Below are positions 9,296-17,084 of a DNA stretch of 64,000 bases, piece after piece; the stretch's first letter is position 1; every line of letters starts with the position of its first letter. A program made the translations under genes and the position numbers. This DNA is from Niastella caeni. Its GTDB lineage: Bacteria > Bacteroidota > Bacteroidia > Chitinophagales > Chitinophagaceae. Where the stretch lies: assembly GCF_004834005.1 (NCBI RefSeq), contig NZ_STFF01000005.1, forward strand, positions 310,001 through 374,000, read 5' to 3'. The notes under the pieces were generated by a model, which was given only the letters and a program-made list of their open reading frames with translations, was not told where the DNA came from and did no database searches.

Positions 9296-10207
9296 TCACG
9301 CCGGTTTCAGGTAGATATAAAATTCCCCCGGTTTTTCTTTCTCATTACTCAATAACAGGAAAATGAAAAAGTCCTCAGGCCTGAACAGTTTCTTATAGCC
9401 AATAATGTTTTCCCTGAACAATGTGGTGTAATCGCTTATATTATCACCCGTAGGGTCACCAGGAATATCGAATACAAGATAGGCGCCTTCCTTTATAGGG
9501 CTGATAATATATTGCTCATGACAGTCAGGGGGTAAATGCTTAATTTCTTCTCCCGTCATGAGTATGCCATGGTGCATGGCAAACCTTCCGGCAGCACTGA
9601 AATTGAGTGAATCGAAAGGTTTAACTATAAAACGACTATTCCCTTTGTTGTCAAAATCGTTCATCACCCTTTTGAGATAAGTGTTATAGGAGAAACGACT
9701 TTCACTTAATGCAGACACCATTCGTAACGACCTGCATACCGAATACTGATTATTTATAATTTCTATTCGATAATTAAATGTAAAATCCTTTTTCAGGAGT
9801 GCAAGATAATCCTGCGCTGAATGAATGCCGTCCATTATGGCATTGGGTGAATCCTTTATAAATACCGGTCCTTTGCGAAACCTGCCCGGACTTTGATTGA
9901 ACCGTCCGCTGAACGCTTTTGAAAATGCATGTTTACCTGAATAGCCGGTCTTGTCTGCAATTTCTGCCAGTGAAAGGTCGGTATACCATAGAAGGGAAGC
10001 GGCTTTTTCGAGCCGGTATCTTTTAATATAACTCCCAATACTTTCCTGCTCGGTTTGTTCAAAAATATCTGTAAAGTGATAATAAGAAACAAATACATGA
10101 TCTGCCAGGCGTTGCAGGGAAATATCGGTATGAATATTTGCTTCCACATATTCATGGACCCTGTTGGCAATAGCCTGGTAATATTGTATGGTAGATGCTT
10201 TATACAT
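9296..10207 (-). CDS. AraC-family transcriptional regulator with GyrI-like effector domain
   Basis: A 303-residue protein. Residues about 10-110 form the two-helix-turn-helix AraC DNA-binding domain, here at the N-terminus: ISLQRLADHVFVSYYHFTDIF, then LAEIADKTGYSGKHAFSKAF and NQSPGRFR. Residues about 145-303 look like a GyrI/Rob-type small-molecule-binding domain, ending FYIYLKPA. This order is that of Rob-type regulators that sense hydrophobic compounds. It is transcribed divergently from the membrane protein at 10312, with about 100 bases between them, so that gene is a plausible target. Confidence 0.8.
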   Translation of the reverse strand: MYKASTIQYYQAIANRVHEYVEANIHTDISLQRLADHVFVSYYHFTDIFEQTEQESIGSYIKRYRLEKAASLLWYTDLSLAEIADKTGYSGKHAFSKAFSGRFNQSPGRFRKGPVFIKDSPNAIMDGIHSAQDYLALLKKDFTFNYRIEIINNQYSVCRSLRMVSALSESRFSYNTYLKRVMNDFDNKGNSRFIVKPFDSLNFSAAGRFAMHHGILMTGEEIKHLPPDCHEQYIISPIKEGAYLVFDIPGDPTGDNISDYTTLFRENIIGYKKLFRPEDFFIFLLLSNEKEKPGEFYIYLKPA

Positions 10208-10311
10208 AGCAGTTGCATCTTAGGCCGAAAAGTTATCCATTATTGGGATTTCCCGGAAGGGGGCTGTTCATAAAAAAATGGTAATTAATTTTCAGGCAAT
10301 AATCTATTATT

Positions 10312-11013
10312 ATGAATTTTAAGAATATCCGGCTTGGTGCAGCAATAGTAGCATTCCTCTATATAGCTATTCAGGCGTTTCAGCATTATGTATTTGACAA
10401 GTTTCCCGAACCGGCTTCGGCTGCGGAAGAATTGCAACAAGGTAATCACCCTTTGCATTTGATACGTTCTTACCTGATGTTTGGGGCAATGTTTGGGTTA
10501 CTGTATATTCGATATGTAATTTGTTTCCTGGCAGCCATGTACAACCGGTTCTGGAGCATCCTGGCATTTATCTGCTATTTCATATTTTTCCTGCTGGAAA
10601 TTCTGCTTCGTTCAACTGAATTATTTTATGCGCAGCTCTTTCTTCCTAAACTTGCCAGGGCGGCCAATTCAGATGACCTGAAAATTATCATAGACAAGTT
10701 CCAAACATTTCAATCGATCCAGTCTGCTTTATATTTTCCTTTGATCCTGTCGGCGACATGTAGCTATGCCATTCTGTTCTTTATATTTTCGCCTGTGAAA
10801 CAAAAGGTCAACTGGCTGATCAAATTTGTATTGGGTGTTGATCTGTTAAGGTCCTTCTGGCGGTTGTTAAGTGATTATTTCAATGTGAAATGGCTGCAGG
10901 GCAACTTATATTCACAAATTTACTTACCTCTTGTTATCATAACTTTTGGTTCAATTGGCATCTGGCTGCTTAAATTTAGGGAGGAACAAATGCAGCGCGG
11001 ACTTAAAATGTAA
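10312..11013 (+). CDS. Multi-pass membrane protein, possibly DUF4386-like
   Basis: A 233-residue hydrophobic protein with about six predicted membrane spans (around residues 8-24, 50-72, 80-100, 140-160, 170-190 and 205-222) and a basic C-terminus. The overall pattern resembles the DUF4386 membrane family, but this is not a firm match. It is divergent from an AraC/GyrI-type regulator. A broken metallo-beta-lactamase gene begins immediately after its stop codon, which may mark a deletion junction. Confidence 0.6.
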   Translation: MNFKNIRLGAAIVAFLYIAIQAFQHYVFDKFPEPASAAEELQQGNHPLHLIRSYLMFGAMFGLLYIRYVICFLAAMYNRFWSILAFICYFIFFLLEILLRSTELFYAQLFLPKLARAANSDDLKIIIDKFQTFQSIQSALYFPLILSATCSYAILFFIFSPVKQKVNWLIKFVLGVDLLRSFWRLLSDYFNVKWLQGNLYSQIYLPLVIITFGSIGIWLLKFREEQMQRGLKM

Positions 11014-11438
11014 CAATTTTTCAACTCATAATAACCGGTTTTGTATATAATGGGGGATTTAATAAAAGAGATGTACAAAAGATCATTGATAAAAACCTGG
11101 CGGGTAAATTATCGCTTGTTGGCGGCGATAATGTTGAAGTAATTCAAAGAATAAAAGTATTTACCGGCTCAAGACACACATTCAATTCACAATATGTATT
11201 GGTTGAAACGGGCGTTAATAAAATAATTCTTGCCTCAGACAATATATGGGTGTATTATAGTTTGGAGCATATGCAACTCCCGGCGAGTGGTGGTACGTAT
11301 GATCCGGAAGGGTATATAAATGCCATGCGCAGAATGAAAACATTAGTAACCAATCCAAAATATATTATCCCCGGGCATGATGCAAATATCTTTTCAAAGT
11401 TTCCTTCAATAAAGGAGAGAGTAGTGAAGATAGAATAG
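11007..11438 (+). pseudogene. Remnant of a metallo-beta-lactamase-fold hydrolase (C-terminal part only)
   Basis: The frame is open from 11007 to the TAG at 11438, but there is no suitable ATG at its left end. The first recognisable part (from about 11016) is directly downstream of the membrane-protein stop. The translation keeps C-terminal MBL-fold features: TGSRHTFNSQYV, an ASDN motif (Asp ligand), and IIPGHDANIF with the last His. The N-terminal half carrying HxHxDH is missing, so an active metal site cannot form. A TTG at 11199 could start an 80-residue peptide, but that would contain even less of the fold. I read it as a gene truncated by deletion. Confidence 0.75.
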
Positions 11439-11538
11439 TCGTGTATTATCAAATTATTACTAGAAAACTGGCAACACATTTTGCGTATCATTGCAGTAAA
11501 TCTTCCCTTTACTTTAATTCACACTTAAAAATTGATTG

Positions 11539-12924
11539 ATGAAACGAGGAAATTTACTAACGTGGCTCACCGCCACGGTGGTTTCAGTTGCTTTTACCTT
11601 TACCAGCTGCAGTAAACAACAAGCGCAGCTGACAGATAACGAAAAAGAATCACCTGTAACTTCTCATTCCGGCGCCAGGCAAATTACAGCTACTGGTGGC
11701 AGTTTTTCTGTTCTAACCTACAATGTTGCCGGGTTGCCAGAGATAATTTCCAGCGCCACTACCCCGCGTGAAGCCAGTACCCAGGAAATAGGTCGGCTGA
11801 TTAATGCTTACGATATCGTACATGTGCAAGAGGATTTTAATTATCATGCCCACCTGTACGACTATGGCAATGCCCATCCTTACCGCTCATCCACCAGCGG
11901 CGGTGTGCCCTTTGGCGACGGGTTGAACTCCTTGTCATATTTTCCCTTTACCGACTTTACACGTGTTACCTGGAATACAAGGCTCAATGAAAATGCATTA
12001 ACTCCCAAAGGGTTTACCTATTCCCGGTTACGCATTGCTGATGGTGTTTATGTCGACGTTTATAACCTGCACACCAATGCTGAGTCGGATGCGGCTTCTA
12101 TTGCTGCCCGTGCTGATAATTTGAAGCAGTTGTCAGACTTTATCGTTGTCAATTCTGACGGAAATGCCATTTTGGTTTTCGGCGATACCAATGGCCGGTA
12201 TACCCGGGACAGTGCATTGAACATGTTGTTAAACAGGCATGGCTTAATTGATCCCTGGATAACATTGGTAAGAAATGGCTCTTTTCCCGCATTCGGAAGC
12301 CCTGCTATCGCATGCGAGTTTCCCAATATAACTGATAGCTGCGAAATTGTTGACAAGATCTATTACCGTGGCAGCAAGTACATTCAGTTCACCGCTTCCG
12401 ATTATCATGTGCTGCACAATTTTGTGAATGCACAGGGAACGCAATTGTCTGATCATATGCCCATTACTGTTAACCTGAACTATGTGCTGCAGACTGCTTT
12501 TGGTATGAGCGATTTATTTGGCGGCCCCCATGGCACGCCTTTTAACGACCTCCCACGCCTTACAGCTACCAGCGCACCAACAACTGTTTCCATTCGCGCC
12601 GGCAGTCGTTTAGACAATGTGGGCGTTACACTGCAAGACGGCAATACCCTTTCGCATGGCGGAACGGGTGGTACGCTTAAATCACTGACCTTGCAAGCGG
12701 GGGAGTATATCAATTCGGTTACTTTGAATTCTTCCCAATACAATGGGCATACCCGTATATTCTATATCAAATTAACCACCAGCTTCGGCCGAACTTTGTC
12801 TGGCGGAAGCACTACGCCCAACACGGCGACTTACACAGCGCCAGCCGGTTATAAGATTACCGGATTTTATGGCAACTCTGGTGACGAGATAGATCAGCTG
12901 GGCGTTATCTATAATAAACTATAA
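11539..12924 (+). CDS. Lipoprotein: endonuclease/exonuclease/phosphatase-fold enzyme with C-terminal jacalin-like lectin domain
   Basis: Starting at the ATG at 11539 (a TTG precedes it), the protein has 461 residues and a lipobox FTSC with Cys24. Residues about 50-315 show the DNase-I/sphingomyelinase fold: FSVLTYNVAGLP, VHVQEDF (catalytic Glu), VYNLHTNAE, ILVFGDTNGRY and LSDHMPITVNL. Residues about 320-461 resemble a jacalin-type beta-prism lectin, including FGGPHGTPFNDLP and a C-terminal GNSGDEIDQLGVIY. The likely role is an exported phosphodiesterase or nuclease anchored in the outer membrane and targeted by a sugar-binding domain. The exact substrate cannot be told from sequence. Confidence 0.8.
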   Translation: MKRGNLLTWLTATVVSVAFTFTSCSKQQAQLTDNEKESPVTSHSGARQITATGGSFSVLTYNVAGLPEIISSATTPREASTQEIGRLINAYDIVHVQEDFNYHAHLYDYGNAHPYRSSTSGGVPFGDGLNSLSYFPFTDFTRVTWNTRLNENALTPKGFTYSRLRIADGVYVDVYNLHTNAESDAASIAARADNLKQLSDFIVVNSDGNAILVFGDTNGRYTRDSALNMLLNRHGLIDPWITLVRNGSFPAFGSPAIACEFPNITDSCEIVDKIYYRGSKYIQFTASDYHVLHNFVNAQGTQLSDHMPITVNLNYVLQTAFGMSDLFGGPHGTPFNDLPRLTATSAPTTVSIRAGSRLDNVGVTLQDGNTLSHGGTGGTLKSLTLQAGEYINSVTLNSSQYNGHTRIFYIKLTTSFGRTLSGGSTTPNTATYTAPAGYKITGFYGNSGDEIDQLGVIYNKL

Positions 12925-12964
12925 GTTTACCCAGTTTCCTTCGGAAGATTTCCCTGGCTAATAT

Positions 12965-13000
12965 AAAACCTGCCTGCCGCACCGGCAGGCAGGTTTTGTT
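12965..13000 (+). terminator. Rho-independent terminator
   Basis: A perfect ten-base stem CCTGCCTGCC/GGCAGGCAGG (12969-12978 with 12984-12993), extended by an A4/T4 pair and followed by TTTTGTTT. It ends the nuclease-like lipoprotein gene. The symmetric A and T flanks could let it act in both directions. Confidence 0.9.
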
Positions 13001-13076
13001 TAAGGGCGGTATATACGGCTTACAACTTCTTGAACTGTCTTGTTATTACGTCCGTTTCGGTAATGATCTTTATTGA

Positions 13077-13415
13077 CTACGATCCATTTGAAAGCCCTGA
13101 TAAGTTGTAGGTGAGGGAGGTGTTTGTTCGTATGGGTTGAAATGGTAGTTGCGTTCCTTTTGCATCTATCAATTGAATATTTTTAATAACCATATCTTCG
13201 GTTATATCAATTGTAAGGGTATTCACCACCGGGTTCGGGTATAAGCGTATGGAGTTTTCCCGCTCGCTGTTCAGTAAAATAACTTTTGAGTACTCAAATT
13301 TGCCATCGCGATCAACCTGTTTCAGGCGATATTGCAGTTTCTTTTGGATGGGATTTTTATCAGCAAAGGAATAGTGGTGGCTAGTTGATGAATTACCATA
13401 AACGATTCTTCCATT
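13077..13415 (-). pseudogene. Remnant of a T9SS cargo protein (C-terminal sorting domain only)
   Basis: On the minus strand a frame is open from 13415 down to a TAG at 13077-13079, bounded upstream by a TGA. Its translation carries the classic end of T9SS cargo proteins: YRLKQVDRDGKFEYS, then SIRLYPNPVVNTLTIDI and IQLIDAKGTQL. It stops at LSGLSNGS, where the final GxYxxxI...K strand should follow, and there is no start codon or upstream passenger domain. It is thus truncated at both ends. It lies between two other broken or truncated genes. Confidence 0.75.
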
Positions 13416-13431
13416 TCAATTGTAATAGTAA

Positions 13432-13917
13432 ATGGATAAGAAGATCTCTGGTATTTCTGTTTTAACAGGAGGCACTTTGTCAAGAATACTAATTAAAAAA
13501 CCATTTGTAAAGAAATTATTGGTTGCTTCCGGTCTGCAAGTGATAGCAGTAGTTTTGTTGATAACCCTCACTTTTTATCACCAAAGTTTACCTACACTGC
13601 TGCTGTACGTTTTTTTGCTGCACAGTACAGGTGGCTTTATATTTAACAATCTAATGTCCTACACGCTTACCCGCTTTCCGGAATTTGCAGGAAAGGCGGC
13701 TGGTTTGGTAGGCGGTGGCTTTTCCGTAGTTACTTCTATTTTAAGTTCCTTACTGGTAAATACCTTAACGATCACTAACCAAACGACATTAGGCGTGGCT
13801 TATGGTGTTTTGGCCATTGGCGTGCTGCTATTGATCGTAAAAATAAAATGGGTAGCAAATGAAAGTGCTGTCTCTAACCCAAACACAAAAAGGTCGCCGG
13901 CACCTGTTGCGGCATAG
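13432..13917 (+). pseudogene. Remnant of an MFS transporter (C-terminal half)
   Basis: A 161-residue frame with about four or five membrane spans. It starts near the middle of a typical Bcr/CflA-type drug-efflux transporter: a short cytoplasmic stretch LSRILIKKPFVKKLL, then spans with LLLYVFLLHSTGGFIFNN and FAGKAAGLVGGGFSVVTSILSS. This matches only the last third to half of a 12-span MFS protein of ~400 residues. A TAA precedes the ATG directly, so no upstream half is joined in frame. A short protein could still be made, but transport would not be expected. Confidence 0.65.
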
Positions 13918-14018
13918 AAGGGAAGACCCGGGAATCGCAATAGCTGAATTACGTTTTTAATAATGCCCGATGGCTTTCTTCAATAGTAATTTGTTATTAC
14001 TTTTATTGAAAAAAAGTA

Positions 14019-14837
14019 ATGGGTGGTGAAATAATAGGTGCCATTCGAAGTCAATACAACCCGGTTCAACCTTCCATTTTACTCGAAAAAGATAACGAGG
14101 TAAGCTACCTGGAGTTTATGCCATCCGGGTTGCTGCAACCTTATATTTATTGTTATTGGCAATTGGTTTCTCAAAAACCATTGGAGCAGCCTTTTATATA
14201 TCGCGTAGTTGCAGATGCCTGTATGGATATTTATTTTGATCTGTACAACCCGGCTGAAAGTTATGTAATGGGCTTTTGCAAGCAGTATACAGAGTTTGCC
14301 TTGCCGAAGTCATTCCACTATTTTGGCGTACGTTTTTTGCCATCGGCTTTCCCGCATTTATTTTCGATCAATGGCAAAGAGTTAAGCAATCGATACGAAA
14401 AGTTAGAGTTTGTTATCCCTAAACTGGCCCGTTATATAGCGGGTTACTTTGAGCCCGAACAACCGGTAGAAAAAATGGTGAGCTTGCTTGATTCCTTTTT
14501 TATAGACTGGATAAAAGTTCATAGTCCGGAAACCGATCATCGCTTTATGGAATCCGTTTTGAAAATCCTGAAAAATGACGGCTCGCTTCAGTTGGAAAGC
14601 GATCTTAAAACAGGTTTAAGTCCAAGGCAACTCCGGCGGCTATTTCATTACTATATTGGTGATAGCCCGAAAACATTTTCCCAGATCATCCGTTTTCAAA
14701 GTTTGCTGAAAGCAAAACCATCTTCACAGTTGTTAAAAAGTGAAAAGCTTTTTTTTGATGCCGGCTATTACGATCAGTCGCATTTTATTAAAGCTTTCAA
14801 AACTTTCTACGGCAGCACTCCTTCGCAGATTTTATAA
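14019..14837 (+). CDS. AraC-family transcriptional regulator
   Basis: A 272-residue protein with an N-terminal ligand-sensing region of about 150 residues (LQPYIYCYWQL, ADACMDIYFDL), of the kind found in DUF6597-type AraC proteins. The C-terminal half (about residues 170-272) is the AraC DNA-binding domain: LSPRQLRRLFHYYIGDSPKTF, ending FFDAGYYDQSHFIKAFKTFYG. It lies 58 bases upstream of the VOC-family gene on the same strand. Such regulator plus glyoxalase-fold pairs are common, so it may control that gene. Confidence 0.82.
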   Translation: MGGEIIGAIRSQYNPVQPSILLEKDNEVSYLEFMPSGLLQPYIYCYWQLVSQKPLEQPFIYRVVADACMDIYFDLYNPAESYVMGFCKQYTEFALPKSFHYFGVRFLPSAFPHLFSINGKELSNRYEKLEFVIPKLARYIAGYFEPEQPVEKMVSLLDSFFIDWIKVHSPETDHRFMESVLKILKNDGSLQLESDLKTGLSPRQLRRLFHYYIGDSPKTFSQIIRFQSLLKAKPSSQLLKSEKLFFDAGYYDQSHFIKAFKTFYGSTPSQIL

Positions 14838-14895
14838 TTATGTCCGTTTTTTACAATGATTTCCTTTTGCCAAGGAGGAAATTTGTAAAAAAATA

Positions 14896-15366
14896 ATGAG
14901 AGGAAGTCTTATTGCAATTATACTTTTTGTTTCAACAGCTGTTTTTTCCCAGAATTCAGTAATCAAAAAAAATGGTAGTAAAATGAAAATGAATGCAGGT
15001 ATTATAACGTCTAAGCTGGAAGAAACCAGGAAGTTTTATACTGAGATCCTGGGTTTCGGGATCACTTTCCAGAACGAATTTTATCTTTTGTTGCACACGC
15101 CAGACAAGCAGGCTGAATTGAGTTTTCTGCTGCCTGATCATCCATCGCAGCAGGCATTGTTTCAACCGGCGTTTACCGGTAAGGGCGTTTACCTGACAAT
15201 TGAAGTAGAAAATGTTGACGAGTGGTATCAAAAGTTAAAGAAAATGGGCGTAGCTATTAAAATTGACCTTCGTGCCGAGCCCTGGGGTGATAAACATTTT
15301 GCAATACAGGACCCGAATGGTGTAGGCATTGATATAGTTACTTACACGCAACCGGATAAACAATAG
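14896..15366 (+). CDS. VOC (glyoxalase-fold) protein with signal peptide
   Basis: A 156-residue protein. Residues 1-19 form a hydrophobic signal peptide ending VFSQ, and residues about 32-152 form one VOC domain: GIITSKLEETRKFYTEILGF, then DPNGVGIDIV at the end. VOC proteins bind a metal and act on small electrophiles or bind drugs; the reaction here is unknown. The unusual point is the export signal, since VOC proteins are usually cytosolic. A Met at residue 30 or 32 could start a cytosolic form. It follows the AraC regulator on the same strand. Confidence 0.78.
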   Translation: MRGSLIAIILFVSTAVFSQNSVIKKNGSKMKMNAGIITSKLEETRKFYTEILGFGITFQNEFYLLLHTPDKQAELSFLLPDHPSQQALFQPAFTGKGVYLTIEVENVDEWYQKLKKMGVAIKIDLRAEPWGDKHFAIQDPNGVGIDIVTYTQPDKQ

Positions 15367-15407
15367 GCTTATTTTGGGTGGGGTCGTCTTATTGTGCGGG
15401 CTCACCC

Positions 15408-16367
15408 TTAATCATTCAATACTGCATGTTCTTCCAATGTCTTGCATATTTCCTCAATATGGCTATGATCTGTTCCGCAACAGCCACCGATCACTTTCAG
15501 TGAAGGCAATAAATTAAAAAGTTGCATATACCCTTCTGCCAGCAGGCATTTATCACCAGCATCGAGCGTATCTGATTCATCCAGCTCAGCATGGCTTTTG
15601 AGGGATGCGTTCGCCCTTATTCCCCTGATCCTATCTTTCCAATTGCCGTCTTTATTCAATTGGGGTAAAAAATGTTGCGGATGCGCGCAGTTGATCATAT
15701 AATGTTCTGCATAGTATTCCGTTTCACTATCTGTTCTTTCAATGGCTTCCTGCAATGAATCGCCGCTGGGTAATTTGCCATCGGTTTCTACCGTAAATGA
15801 AATTACTACCGGTAAATGAAATGGCTGTACTGCCTTAATGATACCGATCGCTTCATCGCAGTAGGTAATGGTAACGGCCGTTACTATATCCGCATCGGCC
15901 GATGCAAATGCTTTTACCTGTTCCTGGTGATAGGCTTTGGCTTGTTCGGCCGTCATTTGGTTTTCGGCTTTATAGCCATCTCCTCTCGGGCCGATATTGC
16001 CGCTGATTATTATGTGCGGTACTGTTTGTGAAAAAGGTTCGGTGAGCTCCCGCATGAATTGTATGGATCCTTTGTTCAGGTCAAACAATTCCTCGTTTGT
16101 GTATCCCAGTTTTATGCCCCAGTCAGCGCTGGCGCGCCAGGTAGGTGTCTCCATCACAAACCCGAGCTTGTATTGCTCTGCCAGCGACAGGTATGGTTGG
16201 TAATAGGCTGAGAAAGCCTTTCTGCCGTCTTCTGTACGCAACAATTCAAAGGCCGAAAAATAGTTCAGCGAAATTCCCTTGTTAAAGATCAGGGTGGTTT
16301 CAAGGCCGCCATCAGTAAGGTAGTGTTTCTGTGGGAAAATGGCTGATGGATGATATATACTTTCCAT
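15408..16367 (-). CDS. Homocysteine S-methyltransferase family protein
   Basis: A 319-residue TIM-barrel protein. The three zinc-binding cysteines of the family are present: Cys227 in NCAHP and Cys296-Cys297 in GGCCGTD. The N-terminus has DGGLETTLIF, the family's first motif. Members such as MmuM transfer a methyl group from S-methylmethionine to homocysteine, giving two methionines. No SAM-type riboswitch was recognised in the ~130 bases upstream. It stands alone between convergent and divergent neighbours. Closest family role is methionine salvage; the natural methyl donor is not certain. Confidence 0.85.
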   Translation of the reverse strand: MESIYHPSAIFPQKHYLTDGGLETTLIFNKGISLNYFSAFELLRTEDGRKAFSAYYQPYLSLAEQYKLGFVMETPTWRASADWGIKLGYTNEELFDLNKGSIQFMRELTEPFSQTVPHIIISGNIGPRGDGYKAENQMTAEQAKAYHQEQVKAFASADADIVTAVTITYCDEAIGIIKAVQPFHLPVVISFTVETDGKLPSGDSLQEAIERTDSETEYYAEHYMINCAHPQHFLPQLNKDGNWKDRIRGIRANASLKSHAELDESDTLDAGDKCLLAEGYMQLFNLLPSLKVIGGCCGTDHSHIEEICKTLEEHAVLND

Positions 16368-16523
16368 CTGGTGTTAATTTAGTGGTTAACCGGCTTAACA
16401 AGCCTTATTAAAGTTACTGCTTATTATTAAATGGTTTTTTCTACAGAAAGTAAAAAATTAATAATCCTTTATATTTTTATGGCTTGAAATTGGCAGATGA
16501 GCCGGCGATCAACCCTATTTAAT

Positions 16524-17018
16524 ATGAAGTATATTTTGTCCCTTGCCCTTTTGAGCTGTATTGTTTTTGAAGTAAGTCCTGTTCAATCTGCTGTGCCCAG
16601 TAAAGTGTATCATGCCTCCGGCGCAGCCCCATCCGTGAATGTAAGTATGGCAGATGAGATCCTTAAGTACATTAATGAGTATCGAAGAAAAAAGAAACTC
16701 CCCCCAATGACAATGAATACTGTCATGAGTGCCGAAGCGCTAAAGCATAGTGAAAATATGGCAGCGCGCCGCACTTCCTTTGGGCATAATGGTTTTCAAC
16801 ACCGCATAAAAAGAATTACGCCTGCACTCAATGGTGTTTCCGGTGCTGCAGAAAACGTTGCTATGGGTAGTACCACTGCAAAAGAGGTAGTAAGCAGATG
16901 GTTAAAAAGTCCAGTGCATAAACAGAACATCGAAGGCAGGTACAATCATACCGGGATTGGTGTTGCTGCTGACAGGAAAGGCGTTTTGTATTTCACGCAG
17001 ATCTTCGCCGCTAATTAA
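16524..17018 (+). CDS. Secreted CAP-domain (SCP-like) protein
   Basis: I choose the ATG at 16524, nine codons inside the longest frame (16497), because it puts the signal peptide MKYILSLALLSCIVF at the N-terminus. The mature protein is about 140 residues of CAP fold: ILKYINEYRRKKKLPPMTMN, then the His-containing AEALKHSENMA and FGHNGF, and AENVAMG. It ends with HKQNIEGRYNHTGIGVA. CAP proteins are extracellular and, in bacteria, of mostly unknown activity. The gene stands alone, with a hairpin after it. Confidence 0.82.
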   Translation: MKYILSLALLSCIVFEVSPVQSAVPSKVYHASGAAPSVNVSMADEILKYINEYRRKKKLPPMTMNTVMSAEALKHSENMAARRTSFGHNGFQHRIKRITPALNGVSGAAENVAMGSTTAKEVVSRWLKSPVHKQNIEGRYNHTGIGVAADRKGVLYFTQIFAAN

Positions 17019-17039
17019 TTCCAAAGTTATTTAATATAG

Positions 17040-17083
17040 AAGGCCCAGGCCGGTGCTTAAGGTATCGGCCCGGGCTATTATTT
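17040..17083. terminator. Imperfect hairpin between convergent genes
   Basis: AGGCCCAGGCCG pairs with CGGCCCGGGCT across a 13-base loop, with one bulge and one mismatch, and is followed by TATTATTTG. It sits between the CAP gene and the UvrA-like gene, which converge, and probably ends one or both transcripts. Confidence 0.5.
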
Positions 17084-17084
17084 G

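Noticed and set aside
16368..16496. SAM riboswitch before the homocysteine methyltransferase gene
   Set aside because: The 130-base leader is AT-rich and shows none of the conserved SAM-riboswitch cores.
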